A stretch of DNA of 44,031 nt from CAYLHF01 sp964383365 (GTDB taxonomy: Bacteria; Bacteroidota; Rhodothermia; Rhodothermales; UBA10348): the NCBI GenBank assembly GCA_964383365.1, contig CAYLHF010000022.1, positions 1 through 44,031 of the forward strand. Direction: 5' to 3'. Shown piece after piece: positions 1 through 8,783 of the stretch. Position 1 is the stretch's first letter, and every line of letters starts with the position of its first letter. The notes beneath the pieces are model-generated. The model had not been told where the DNA came from. It worked only from the letters and a program-made list of their open reading frames with translations, and ran no database searches. Position numbers and translations under genes: made by a program.

Positions 1-80
1 GCGCATTCCGCGCCCCCGCCTACCCTGCCACCCATTCATTTCGGAATAAATTTCCTCTCATACGGAGGACTTTTTCCGCG

Positions 81-884
81 CTACCACTCCATCACGTCAT
101 CTTTCCCGAGCAGCTGGTCGAATCGGCGCTGGATAATTTCACTTCTCGCCGCAGTGCGTTCCGAGATCATTGCATTGAGCTTTTCCAGTTCCTTTGACAT
201 CGTCTCCATTCTCTCTTGACGTTGCTCGAGTTTCATATCGAAGATCTGACCGAGAAGATCAGTCAACTTCGATTCTATCTCTGAACGATCATCTGCCTCG
301 GCTTTCCGAGCGCTGTGAGCCAACTCGCGGGCTTCTCGTTCCATTTTTCCCATCTTCCTGGAATGTTCAGAAAACATGGCATAGTTGCCCATCTTGCCGC
401 TGATCTTCTCCATGCGTTCGCGCATCGGACCGGTCCACTCATTGGTGATGACCATCTCTTCGGGATCGATTGCATCATAGATCGCTCTCGATCCGTTACG
501 CGATTTAAACACGAACTCTGAAGGGGAGTCAAAATCTGAATCCGTCATCCACGTGTTCCCCCCAGAATTTTTGAGCCTCAGGTGTCTGGAATGGACTCCG
601 TCGTCGTCCGAAAAAAACGCAAATCCATTCGAATTCCCGTCGTCATCGCCGGAAGAAAAATAGACGCCTTTCTTCTTGTCCTTTAACTCCTTGATCATCT
701 CACCGTCGACAAAGACTTTGCCGTCTTTCACTTCGATGCGATACATCCCGTCGTTGTCTCCTTCATGGGATGCTTTGTTCTTCTGAGCGGCGACAGTGCC
801 GACGGTGGCTGATAGCATAAGCCCCAGTACGAGAGCAAATTGAAGAACGATCTCTCGTCTGTGATTGATTGTTATTGTGTGCAT
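81..884 (-). CDS. Secreted coiled-coil protein, possible periplasmic stress sensor (paralogue of next gene)
   Basis: I do not recognise a named family. The 267-residue product has a signal peptide (hydrophobic residues about 11-30, likely cleavage after VAA near residue 33). A small segment follows with DGKVFVDG near residue 53, then an acidic Asp/Gly-rich stretch. The C-terminal third is a charged helical region rich in Glu, Arg, Met and Lys. The ATG at 884 is chosen because GAGGGAG lies just upstream; an upstream in-frame start at 941 would put a non-signal extension in front. It is the last gene of a minus-strand group behind an ECF sigma factor and an anti-sigma-like gene. The C-terminal helix (KLTDLLGQIFDMKLEQR) resembles the next protein's and is reminiscent of Spy/CpxP-type periplasmic proteins. 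That resemblance is an inference from the helix pattern and the operon position; no LTxxQ motif was seen. Confidence 0.75.
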   Translation of the reverse strand: MHTITINHRREIVLQFALVLGLMLSATVGTVAAQKNKASHEGDNDGMYRIEVKDGKVFVDGEMIKELKDKKKGVYFSSGDDDGNSNGFAFFSDDDGVHSRHLRLKNSGGNTWMTDSDFDSPSEFVFKSRNGSRAIYDAIDPEEMVITNEWTGPMRERMEKISGKMGNYAMFSEHSRKMGKMEREARELAHSARKAEADDRSEIESKLTDLLGQIFDMKLEQRQERMETMSKELEKLNAMISERTAARSEIIQRRFDQLLGKDDVMEW

Positions 885-951
885 TGTCTCCCTCTTGAAT
901 CCATTAATGAATAAATAATCCGAGTCGTCCGGGGTAGTCATCGGGACCGAG

Positions 952-1851
952 TCACCGGGGGCTTTCGATCAAGTCGGTCAGTCTTTTTTCGATGATCCGT
1001 TCTTTCAGCTTGGCCCGCTTCGCCAACTGTTGTTTCAGTTCCTGGAGACGGGTCTCGAGTTGTTCAATCTCATGCTCGCGATTTTTTTGCTTGAGGACGA
1101 ATATTTCTGACAGCTGATTTCTTAGTTCTTCCATCCGCTCTTTCCTTTCGCTTCTTGATGCTGCAGATTGGGCGGCAAACGCTAGTTTGTACGTTCTTAG
1201 TTCCAGATCCTGCTCGCGAAGTAATTGTCCGTAGAGCGGATAATTACTCTCCTGGAGTTCGTCCAGATAGACTTCATATTCGACCCGGGGGAGCGTCCTG
1301 ACAAATCGGGCTGTGTTCTCGGCCTCGACCTTTAATGTGCGGGCGAGTTCGGCGGTGGGAGGCGACTGCTCTCCTTCAAACTTGACCATGAGATCGTCAA
1401 AAACCTGAGCTTTGTCTGAGAGCTCACCGTAGTAATCTTTCAATCGAATCCGGTAGGCATTGGTAGATCCATCCTGAAAGAAAAAATCATTTTTTTGCCG
1501 CGAGAGCATCCGAACAAACGCTCCGTTGTCCGACGGATCGGCGAAGAAAACAGTGGCATGCATCGTGGAAGGGTCTTCGGTCTCCACTCGGACGAGTCGG
1601 CCGTCGAGAAGCTGGAATACGGTTCCATTCAGATCCAGGAATTTGTCCCCGTCGAATGACATCGTGGCAGAAAGATTGGTTATGTTCAACCCTTCGGGCA
1701 GATCGTTTGCAGGGACCCTGGTCCCATCGATACTGACATGTCCGTTTCCGATCGTGACGATATGGTTTTGAGCTCGCGCGACGGTCGATACCCCGAGTAG
1801 AACTCCGGGTATCAGGAATAACAGTCTTCCGAATAATTTTGTACGCATCAT
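952..1851 (-). CDS. Secreted coiled-coil protein, paralogue of the downstream gene
   Basis: A 299-residue exported protein with a clear signal peptide (MMRTKLFGRLLFLIPGVLLG, cleavage near ARA-Q around residue 27). A mature N-terminus follows with NGHVSIDG, matching KDGKVFVDG in the neighbouring protein. The last ~90 residues are strongly coiled-coil, ending in a KERIIEKRLTDLIESPR-like helix that parallels SEIIQRRFDQLLG next door. The shared plan (signal peptide, G-x-V-x-DG element, variable middle, long C-terminal helix) makes the two likely paralogues by duplication. The start follows a good GGAG site. It lies 127 bp downstream of the anti-sigma-like gene on the same strand. I infer an envelope role linked to the sigma factor; nothing shows a catalytic activity. 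Confidence 0.8.
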   Translation of the reverse strand: MMRTKLFGRLLFLIPGVLLGVSTVARAQNHIVTIGNGHVSIDGTRVPANDLPEGLNITNLSATMSFDGDKFLDLNGTVFQLLDGRLVRVETEDPSTMHATVFFADPSDNGAFVRMLSRQKNDFFFQDGSTNAYRIRLKDYYGELSDKAQVFDDLMVKFEGEQSPPTAELARTLKVEAENTARFVRTLPRVEYEVYLDELQESNYPLYGQLLREQDLELRTYKLAFAAQSAASRSERKERMEELRNQLSEIFVLKQKNREHEIEQLETRLQELKQQLAKRAKLKERIIEKRLTDLIESPR

Positions 1852-1978
1852 TTCTCAATCTCCGGGACGATATTGACTCCGGTCCCTGTTTTCATCTCGA
1901 TGAACGATTCTGAACACGCAATTCGTATCTCGGCCTGTCGATTCGGCAAAAATCGGAATCCACAACAGATGAGTACCG

Positions 1979-2626
1979 CTAATGACCGGATCCCACCGGT
2001 CGTACTCTCGAAGAGCTACCATCGGTTAATCCATTCAGGCTCTCCAGGGGAACGGGCTCTCCCCAGTCAAGGTCAGTATTTGGTTTCATCGTCCGGATGC
2101 GACGATAAATATCGTGCAGTTGATCGTCTTCATTCCAGGCAAGCATCGGATCTGTCGTCCGGCTGCCGCCTGAATTGACCAGACCGGGAGGAACAGGTGT
2201 TGCCCGTAGTAGCGATTCCGGCGGGGCCTTGTCGATATGCGAGTCGGCAAAGCCCTGTACCCCGGCGTCCGGTCTGATTCGACCCGAAACCAGGAGTCCG
2301 ACGCCCACGGTCACCACAATGGCTGCTGCCACAGACAGCGCTGGAATCATGAGTTTTCGGAGCGGGCGGAAACGTAAAACCGCCGGTCTGTCTACGCGTC
2401 GTCCCGGGGTGATGCGCTCACCGGCAGCATGGGCAATAATTTGATCGATGACTTCAGGATCCGGTCTCGTCCGGGGCCGATGGTCCAGTCGAAATTTGAC
2501 TTCACTAAGTGCGGTGTGCTCCTTTCGTAGCTGTTCATCTTGGAGTAGAGTCCTGAGTTCCGGCGTCTCTTCCCCGGAGTTATGTTCACCGTACAGATGA
2601 AGCAGAATATCTTTTTTATGTCCCAT
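1979..2626 (-). CDS. Anti-sigma-factor-like single-span membrane protein
   Basis: A 215-residue protein immediately downstream of the ECF sigma gene. The N-terminal ~100 residues are charged and helical (MGHKKDILLHLYGEHNSGEE onward) and would be cytoplasmic. One transmembrane segment (LMIPALSVAAAIVVTVGVGLLV) lies near residues 112-135, followed by a ~75-residue exported tail. This topology is that of ECF anti-sigma factors, but no zinc-binding HxxxCxxC motif is present, so it would be a non-zinc type. The start at 2626 is preferred because AAGGA sits seven bases upstream. An alternative ATG at 2653 overlaps the sigma stop codon as ATGA and would add nine residues (MTERDKEKV), implying translational coupling. 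The function is inferred from topology and gene order. Confidence 0.75.
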   Translation of the reverse strand: MGHKKDILLHLYGEHNSGEETPELRTLLQDEQLRKEHTALSEVKFRLDHRPRTRPDPEVIDQIIAHAAGERITPGRRVDRPAVLRFRPLRKLMIPALSVAAAIVVTVGVGLLVSGRIRPDAGVQGFADSHIDKAPPESLLRATPVPPGLVNSGGSRTTDPMLAWNEDDQLHDIYRRIRTMKPNTDLDWGEPVPLESLNGLTDGSSSRVRPVGSGH

Positions 2627-2649
2627 AACTTTTTCCTTATCTCGTTCCG

Positions 2650-3294
2650 TCATGATTCCACGCTTGAAAGATCGACTCTCGCCGATGCGGTCATCATGCG
2701 CCGCAAATTCATCAGGGCATATCTCATACGACCCAGTGCCGTGTTGATTGAGCACTCCGTGAGTTCGGCAATCTCTCTGAACGTCAGATCTCCCTCGTGA
2801 CGAAGAAGAAGGACTTCCCGCTGTTCCGGCGGAAGTTGCTCGATACATGCATCCAGGAACGCGTGTCTCTCGGAGTGTAACAACAATTCGTCGCCCAGCG
2901 GTTCGTCATCTGGCAGCCGCTCCCAGAAAGACGCCTCGTCTTCTTCCGAAGAAACCGCTACATCCTGCCATTTTTTTCTTGACCGGAGATGATCCAACGC
3001 TGCGTTTCGAGCAATTCGCAGGACCCAACCCAGGAATCTCCCTTGCTGATCATACGATCCTCTCTGTTTTCGGAGGGCGGAAAGAACACGAACAAATGTT
3101 TCCTGGAAGAGGTCGTTCGCGACCTCCCGATCACGCATCATTCCGAGAAGAAAGCCGAAGACTCTCTCCTGATGACGTTCAACAAGAATTCGGAACGCAC
3201 GTTCGTCTCCGGTCTCGACATAAGTCGACACCAGTGTTTCGTCCGGCCAGTCCGACCTGGACGCATGTGTCTTGATTCCAGCGTAGTTCGTCAT
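2650..3294 (-). CDS. RNA polymerase ECF sigma factor (sigma-70 family)
   Basis: A 214-residue sigma factor with only regions 2 and 4. Region 2 runs from DERAFRILVERHQERVFGFL through DLFQETFVRVLSAL to FLGWVLRIARNAALDHLRSR (about residues 30-105). Region 4 is LDACIEQLPPEQREVLLLRH followed by the helix-turn-helix LTFREIAELTECSINTALGR (about 155-205). It directs core RNA polymerase to a small regulon and is probably held by the adjacent membrane protein. The ATG at 3294 gives the usual short ECF N-terminus; a GTG at 3342 would add 16 residues and cannot be excluded, since neither start has a strong ribosome site. It heads the minus-strand group continuing to 81. The autoregulated promoter expected in the ~110 bp upstream could not be identified by eye. 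Confidence 0.93.
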   Translation of the reverse strand: MTNYAGIKTHASRSDWPDETLVSTYVETGDERAFRILVERHQERVFGFLLGMMRDREVANDLFQETFVRVLSALRKQRGSYDQQGRFLGWVLRIARNAALDHLRSRKKWQDVAVSSEEDEASFWERLPDDEPLGDELLLHSERHAFLDACIEQLPPEQREVLLLRHEGDLTFREIAELTECSINTALGRMRYALMNLRRMMTASARVDLSSVES

Positions 3295-3407
3295 CGAAAT
3301 AATTGCAGCCCGTGCAACGCCGGGAAAACGGTCCCATGACACGAATTATTGCGTAGCCCGGGAAAAGTTCTCCCATCTCACCAGCCTACGAAGTCGAAAG
3401 GGATCGG

Positions 3408-5540
3408 TTACTGCTGGATCTGAAGCTGCTGGCCGATGCGAATGGTATTGCTCCTAAGACCATTCCATGCCTTGACATTACCTACAGATACGGCATAACG
3501 TGCCGCAATTTCGATGAGTGTATCGCCTCTGCGGACGGTATGAGTAACGGTTTGTCTCGATCCCGAAGGGCGAATCGTGAGTCGCTGGCCAACACGAATT
3601 CGGGATCCGGAGATCGAATTCCACTTTCTTAGTTCGGACAATGAAACGCCCTGAGAGATCGCGATTTCGCTAAGGGTATCGCCTGCCTTTACCCGGTAGG
3701 TCCGGACGAGGGGGGGCGAGGTCTCCGAGGTCTCAGTCGTCTCCGGAAAGAGAATCAACCTGTCGCCAGTCCTGATACGATTGCCGGTGAGACTATTCCA
3801 CGCTTTCAACCGGGCAATAGAGACGCCATACCGGGCCGCAATTTTCCCGAGCGAGTCCCCCCGTCGGATAGTATACGTCACACGCGTACCAGACGATGTT
3901 TGTGGATTCGCTCTAGCCGGTCTCTCTGACGTCGTACTCACTTTTACCACTCTGGGGCCCGTAACCGCCTCCCGGGCCGCGATGGATCGTATGGGCCTCG
4001 ACGCTCTCCGCCCGTATTGAATGATCGCATCTGAACCATCGGCAAGAAGATCTTCGATCTCAACGGCAGAATATTCCGAAAGAGGCACGACCAGACGTTG
4101 TCCAATGCGTATCCGCGTATTTCTCAGACCATTTTTCTGCATCAGACGCGAGACACTCACACCATAGACCTGTCCTATTCTACCGAGCGTATCACCACTG
4201 CGTACAATGTATTCACCCGATGGTCTTTTTGCGGCGGCGGGAAGCGCTTCGTACGCAGCCAGGAACGATTCTCGAGATCCGGCAGGTATTCTCAGATAAA
4301 ATGGCCCGGTCGATGGGGGTAACGTATATCTCCTCAGATTGGGATTGAGAGCCTGTAGGATCGACTTGTCCGTGCCCGCCATCGGGGCGAGGTCGGCGAG
4401 TGAGTGCATTCCCTGGACCGGCACTACCTGATATTCGTAGATGGGCCCCGCTTTTACCGGCGGCAGATCAAAGGCGGACGGGTTCGAAGCGACGAGTGAC
4501 GCGGCGATGAACATGGGAACGTAATTACGGGTCTCCCGGGGAAGATATCTATAAATGTCCCAGTATGATGGTTTCTCGACACCGGTCGACCGGGAACGTC
4601 TGATCGCGCGGGAAATACATCGGGGGCTGCAGTTGTAACCGGCCAGCGCAATCTGCCAGTCTCCGTACCGTTGAAACAAACTTTTCAGATGTCTGGCCGC
4701 TGCTCTGGTCGACTTCTCGGGGTCCATCCGTTCATCCACCCACGAATTGACATCCAGACCATATGCCTTTCCCGTCGCGGCAATGAATTGCCACATTCCG
4801 ACCGCGCGAGCCCAACTCCGGGCGCGCGGATTGAGTCCTGACTCGACCATGGACAGATACTTCAATTCATCCGGGACGCCCTCCTCTGCGAATATCTTCT
4901 CGATCATGGGCAGGTACGTTTCGGCTCTGCTCAGCCAGTGATTGAGATGCTTGTCCGGATTTTTCAGCAGATACGCAATACTACTTTCAACCAGCCGATT
5001 ACGGGTCATCGGGACCGTCGTAGTCATGGGCTGGAGGTCCGACTGAAGCACATCTTCAAGCAACGGATCCCGGATGTCTTCCAGAAGCGAAAACATCTCA
5101 TCCCGGATCTGAAATACGTCCCCGAAAGGGGTCCACAGTTGATCAGACGACCCATTTATCCGTTCATTTTCAGCTACTATGATCCGGTAAAGATCCTGAA
5201 ATCGAGCATCAGAACGGACGTTTTCGTGCCTGGCCAGGCGGACCAGATCGATCGTCGCATATTCCAGAATATCACTCGCGTCTGCGGCTGCCCCCCTCGC
5301 ACGGGCCGAGAGCATATCTGCCTGATACGCGTAGATTTTCGCCAGGCGAGTAAAGAGCTCCGTTTCCGTGAGGTCTGGAAGTGGCGTAATACCGAGGTCC
5401 TGGGTGCCAGCCGGTTCGAATGGATCGGGAGGCAAAACACTCAGCCGCTGCGCGTCCATCAGATCCTGTGCCTGGAGCGCAGATATCGTTGACAGGGGCA
5501 GGGTCGAGAGGAGACACGCGAGGGCGATGAGACGACGCAC
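3408..5540 (-). CDS. mltD: Lytic murein transglycosylase (MltD-like) with four LysM repeats
   Basis: A 710-residue exported cell-wall enzyme. It has a signal peptide (MRRLIALACLLSTLPLSTIS, residues 1 to about 25), a helical linker, then a goose-type lysozyme/SLT domain at about 205-345. The catalytic Glu233 lies in YLSMVESGLNP, followed by GMWQFIAATGKAYGL and ALAGYNCSP, the usual family 1D motifs. Four LysM modules of ~44 residues follow, each with a (S/A/R)GD(T/S)L core and an IRxGQ/GD(Q/R)L ending. These bind the glycan chain. The enzyme cleaves MurNAc-GlcNAc bonds with 1,6-anhydro formation, allowing wall turnover. E. coli MltD has two or three LysM modules, so four is on the long side. 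No lipobox was seen, so it is probably soluble periplasmic. It lies on the same strand as the sigma module but ~110 bp away. Confidence 0.95.
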   Translation of the reverse strand: MRRLIALACLLSTLPLSTISALQAQDLMDAQRLSVLPPDPFEPAGTQDLGITPLPDLTETELFTRLAKIYAYQADMLSARARGAAADASDILEYATIDLVRLARHENVRSDARFQDLYRIIVAENERINGSSDQLWTPFGDVFQIRDEMFSLLEDIRDPLLEDVLQSDLQPMTTTVPMTRNRLVESSIAYLLKNPDKHLNHWLSRAETYLPMIEKIFAEEGVPDELKYLSMVESGLNPRARSWARAVGMWQFIAATGKAYGLDVNSWVDERMDPEKSTRAAARHLKSLFQRYGDWQIALAGYNCSPRCISRAIRRSRSTGVEKPSYWDIYRYLPRETRNYVPMFIAASLVASNPSAFDLPPVKAGPIYEYQVVPVQGMHSLADLAPMAGTDKSILQALNPNLRRYTLPPSTGPFYLRIPAGSRESFLAAYEALPAAAKRPSGEYIVRSGDTLGRIGQVYGVSVSRLMQKNGLRNTRIRIGQRLVVPLSEYSAVEIEDLLADGSDAIIQYGRRASRPIRSIAAREAVTGPRVVKVSTTSERPARANPQTSSGTRVTYTIRRGDSLGKIAARYGVSIARLKAWNSLTGNRIRTGDRLILFPETTETSETSPPLVRTYRVKAGDTLSEIAISQGVSLSELRKWNSISGSRIRVGQRLTIRPSGSRQTVTHTVRRGDTLIEIAARYAVSVGNVKAWNGLRSNTIRIGQQLQIQQ

Positions 5541-5677
5541 AGTGAGTTGAGAGTTTGATTCGCCGGGTCGGTTCTAAAGTATCACCTTATGGACAGGGTG
5601 CTATCTCGGTAAAGGATAAGGATTTGTGCTTTTTATAACAAGGCAAAAGACGGTCTGGTCGAATCTCCGGACAAGCC

Positions 5678-7246
5678 TCAAAGTGGAATATTCCCGTGCT
5701 TCTTCTGCGGATTCTGCGCCACTTTGTTTCGAAGCATGGTAAATCCACTCACCAGACGGCAGCGGGTTTCATGGGGTTTTAAGATGTCATCCACATATCC
5801 ATACTCGGCAGCTACATACGGATTGGCAAAGTTCTCCCGATACTCGTCGATGAATGCGTTTTCTACCTTATCAGGTTCATCGGAGGCCTCGATGGTCCGC
5901 CGATGAATAATTTCAACTGCTCCCTTGGGGCCCATTACGGCGATTTCGGCGGATGGCCACGCGAAATTAAGATCACCCCGAATATGTTTGGAGTTCATCA
6001 CGTCATAGGCGCCTCCGTACGCTTTCCTTGTGATCACAGTGATCTTCGGGACGGTAGCCTCGCAAAACGCATACAGTAATTTGGCCCCGTTCCGGATGAT
6101 TCCGTTCCATTCCTGATCGGTGCCGGGCATAAAACCGGGCACATCCTCAAGAACCAACAGGGGAATGTTGAATGCGTCACAAAATCTAATAAATCGGGCG
6201 CCTTTCACGGACGAATCGATGTCGAGTACACCGGCCAATACGGCGGGATTATTGGCCACAATACCCACGGAAGCGCCCTCCAGGCGGGCAAATCCGACCA
6301 TAATATTTGGAGCAAATGTGGGGTGAATTTCGAAAAAACTGCCCTCATCGACGAGTGCGTCGATGACAGCAGACATCTCGTATGGTTGATTGGGATTTTC
6401 CGGAATAATCTCGTCAATCGAACCGGATGCCGTTTGGGAAGGCTCGACGGCGGCTGTTACCGTGGGTGGTTCCTCGCAATTCTGCGGCAAATAATCGACC
6501 AGATCTCGAATACCCATGAGACACTCCACCTCGCTGTTGAAAGCACGATGGGCAACGCCACTCTTGGAGGCGTGTGTCTCGGCACCCCCCAGATTTTCGA
6601 AGGAAACGTCTTCGTGGGTAACCGTCTTGACCACATTGGGACCCGTGACGAACATGTGACTGGATTCCCTGACCATGAACACAAAATCAGTGATGGCCGG
6701 GCTATAAACCGCTCCGCCCGCACATGGCCCCAGAATGGCGGAGATCTGGGGGATGACACCGGAGGCAAGGGTGTTCTTCAGAAAGATGTCTGCATACCCG
6801 CCAAGCGAGACGACACCTTCCTGGATTCTGGCTCCACCCGAATCGTTCAATCCGATGACCGGCGCTCCATTTTCGAGGGCAAGCGTCATCAGCTTCACGA
6901 TTTTTGTTGCGTGGGCCATTCCCAGCGAGCCGCCGAAGACTGTGAAGTCCTGACTGAATACATAAATGAGCCGGTCGTTTATGTGCCCGTATCCGGTGAC
7001 CACGCCGTCGCCCATGGGACGATTCGATTCCATAGAGAAGTCGTGGCACTGATGTCGGACGAACTGACCGATTTCGACGAATGAATCGTCGTCGAGCAGA
7101 ATGTCTATTCGCTCCCTTGCGGTCAGCTTTCCACGGGCATGCTGTCGCTTGACGCGCTCTGCGCCACCACCCTCGAGAGCGTCACTCCTCTTTTTGTCCA
7201 GTTCGTCGAATCTGTCTTTCCGGACCGTTTTTTCAGATATGCTCAT
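5678..7246 (-). CDS. pccB: Acyl-CoA (propionyl-CoA) carboxylase carboxyltransferase subunit
   Basis: A 522-residue protein matching the carboxyltransferase subunit of biotin-dependent acyl-CoA carboxylases. The N-terminal half carries RGKLTARERIDILLDDDSFVE-type sequence, GDGVVTGYG and the oxyanion/acyl-CoA segment VIGLNDSGGARIQEG. The C-terminal half has DVPGFMPGTDQE and KITVITRKAYGGAYDVM, with AWPSAEIAVMGPKGAVEII. It transfers CO2 from carboxybiotin to propionyl-CoA to give methylmalonyl-CoA, linking odd-chain and branched amino-acid catabolism to succinyl-CoA. The biotin carboxylase/carrier partner is not in the window. The length and motifs fit PccB better than acetyl-CoA carboxylase AccD; substrate preference is inferred. 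It lies 43 bp downstream of the next gene and is probably co-transcribed with it. Confidence 0.95.
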   Translation of the reverse strand: MSISEKTVRKDRFDELDKKRSDALEGGGAERVKRQHARGKLTARERIDILLDDDSFVEIGQFVRHQCHDFSMESNRPMGDGVVTGYGHINDRLIYVFSQDFTVFGGSLGMAHATKIVKLMTLALENGAPVIGLNDSGGARIQEGVVSLGGYADIFLKNTLASGVIPQISAILGPCAGGAVYSPAITDFVFMVRESSHMFVTGPNVVKTVTHEDVSFENLGGAETHASKSGVAHRAFNSEVECLMGIRDLVDYLPQNCEEPPTVTAAVEPSQTASGSIDEIIPENPNQPYEMSAVIDALVDEGSFFEIHPTFAPNIMVGFARLEGASVGIVANNPAVLAGVLDIDSSVKGARFIRFCDAFNIPLLVLEDVPGFMPGTDQEWNGIIRNGAKLLYAFCEATVPKITVITRKAYGGAYDVMNSKHIRGDLNFAWPSAEIAVMGPKGAVEIIHRRTIEASDEPDKVENAFIDEYRENFANPYVAAEYGYVDDILKPHETRCRLVSGFTMLRNKVAQNPQKKHGNIPL

Positions 7247-7289
7247 TCCGTCTCGTATTCAACCTGGCAATGAAGGTACAGTTACAGCA

Positions 7290-8609
7290 TCAGTCGTGCT
7301 TGAAGCGATGCTCTACAGCGTCGGTAAAAGCGATCGCTATTTCGCTGTAAATATCCGTGCTGAAACTCAAAAAAACGTGCTCTCCTATAATTCGTGAGGC
7401 GTCTGCCCACGTCTGCGCCGAAGAAAGCGACGAGATAACCGTGTGGTAGGTATCGACCTGGCCATTAAAGAGAAGGGTCAGAAACTCCGGACTGCGGTGC
7501 CGTGCGTCACCCAGGACTCGTTCTTCGATCTGTTCGAATCGGGATTGAGTCGGCGGGCTTTCCTCCTGCCCCGATGCCGATAGCCGCGCCTTCGGAAGCA
7601 TTGGTTCCGTACTTCCGGTCTCTCCCCGGTCCGGGCCGATCTCATTCTGGTCCTGATTCGTCTCGGCAAATGTTTTCCAAAGTGGAACCCGACTTCGTTC
7701 TTCCCCGGCAGTTTCCAGACGAGTGTCGGTCTCCACATCTCCCGCAAAACGTTTCCACAGAGGCACATCAACGTCTTCGGCTGGAATCTCGAGATCGATA
7801 GCTCCCTGGATTAAGGGGCCCAATGCCGTGTGGGGAATGAGAGCTCCACCACTTTCAACCTCATTTTCGACCGGGTCGTCCAGGTCGGCGCGATGCTCTT
7901 CTGCTGACCTGGAAGCGATACGAAGGAGTGCGTCAGCCAGGTCTTTCCGTCCCCGGTCGCGAAAAGAATGTACGATCCTATCCAGACCGATCCGATCCGG
8001 GTTCTGTCCTCCGAATGCATGTAATGCTAGAAGCGGGGAAAGGTGCTCTACCCAGTCCTGACCGGAATAATCGACCGTGATGGCCCGGTCCACTGCTTCG
8101 AGCGCCTTCCTGAGTTCGGAACGGTCTATCTGGTCTATCTTCTCCTTTTCGATGTAGGCGGAAACCGCGAGTATCAGATGCGAGTAATCCGTAAAATACT
8201 GCGCACGTCTGAGGGCACTGTGCGTGGCTATGGATGCGGATTCGTTCTGAAACATGAAGTCGAGAAGCGTTCCAACCGGTCGTTCTACATACCCGGAAAT
8301 GTGCTCGACAGCCTGTGATATCATGGGTATCGTCTCAGCCGCCGGAATTCGCGCCGTCGAACGGACACGGTCGAGGTAGCGCCTGAATGATTTCGTGACC
8401 GCCGGTGCCGAGAGATCGAACCAGTCCGACGATACCTGTTCGAACGAGGCCTCCTCCACCGAGACGCGCCTTTCCAATACCCGCAGAATGAAAAATCGTA
8501 TGTTTTCGGGAATCGCGACGTTTTCGATGATCCCCCGCTCGAGTGGTCTTTTGTCCGGGAGCAATTCCAGGACTCGTTCCAGAAGAAGCGTGTGAAATGT
8601 CGAAGCCAT
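7290..8609 (-). CDS. Unrecognised cytoplasmic helical protein with two VPLWK motifs
   Basis: A 439-residue protein that I cannot assign. There is no signal peptide or membrane segment. Residues 1-235 look all-helical. A low-complexity acidic linker follows (about 236-355) containing two copies of a short motif, VPLWKRFAG at 282-290 and VPLWKTFAE at 308-316. A final compact domain (about 356-439, from RFEQIEERVLGDARHRSPEF) appears helical. Repeated aromatic motifs in a disordered linker usually mean a binding site for a partner protein, which is inference. It sits 43 bp upstream of the carboxyltransferase gene on the same strand, and its start faces a divergent 174-bp intergenic region. Confidence 0.85.
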   Translation of the reverse strand: MASTFHTLLLERVLELLPDKRPLERGIIENVAIPENIRFFILRVLERRVSVEEASFEQVSSDWFDLSAPAVTKSFRRYLDRVRSTARIPAAETIPMISQAVEHISGYVERPVGTLLDFMFQNESASIATHSALRRAQYFTDYSHLILAVSAYIEKEKIDQIDRSELRKALEAVDRAITVDYSGQDWVEHLSPLLALHAFGGQNPDRIGLDRIVHSFRDRGRKDLADALLRIASRSAEEHRADLDDPVENEVESGGALIPHTALGPLIQGAIDLEIPAEDVDVPLWKRFAGDVETDTRLETAGEERSRVPLWKTFAETNQDQNEIGPDRGETGSTEPMLPKARLSASGQEESPPTQSRFEQIEERVLGDARHRSPEFLTLLFNGQVDTYHTVISSLSSAQTWADASRIIGEHVFLSFSTDIYSEIAIAFTDAVEHRFKHD

Positions 8610-8637
8610 GTAGTGAGAGGGTCCTGAGAGCGTTTAC

Positions 8638-8657
8638 CTGGCGCTTACATACGCCAG
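8638..8657. promoter_or_regulatory. Inverted repeat in divergent intergenic region
   Basis: CTGGCG and CGCCAG form a perfect 6-bp inverted repeat around an 8-base spacer, 28 bp in front of the VPLWK gene start. In a divergent promoter region this could be an operator or the base of a hairpin. No regulator gene lies nearby and no known consensus was recognised. Confidence 0.25.
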
Positions 8658-8689
8658 AATGATGACCAGGTTTTGACGGACCTGACGAT

Positions 8690-8702
8690 GTGCGGTCCGC
8701 AC
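8690..8702. promoter_or_regulatory. Short perfect palindrome GTGCGGTCCGCAC
   Basis: A 13-base palindrome with 6-bp arms and a single central base, about 80 bp upstream of the flavoprotein start and inside the same divergent region as the 8638 inverted repeat. It is a candidate operator for one or both genes. Function is inferred from position and symmetry only. Confidence 0.25.
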
Positions 8703-8783
8703 CTGTTACACTTTACCGGAGTCGTGCAACATATCGTCGGTATGGTGATTCTCTGCTGCAAACGAAAGCAATCCAATCTCCTC

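Noticed and set aside
6323..7084. 253-codon frame on the plus strand opposite the carboxyltransferase gene
   Set aside because: It is antisense to a gene with all family motifs, and its residues show no recognisable domain or signal.
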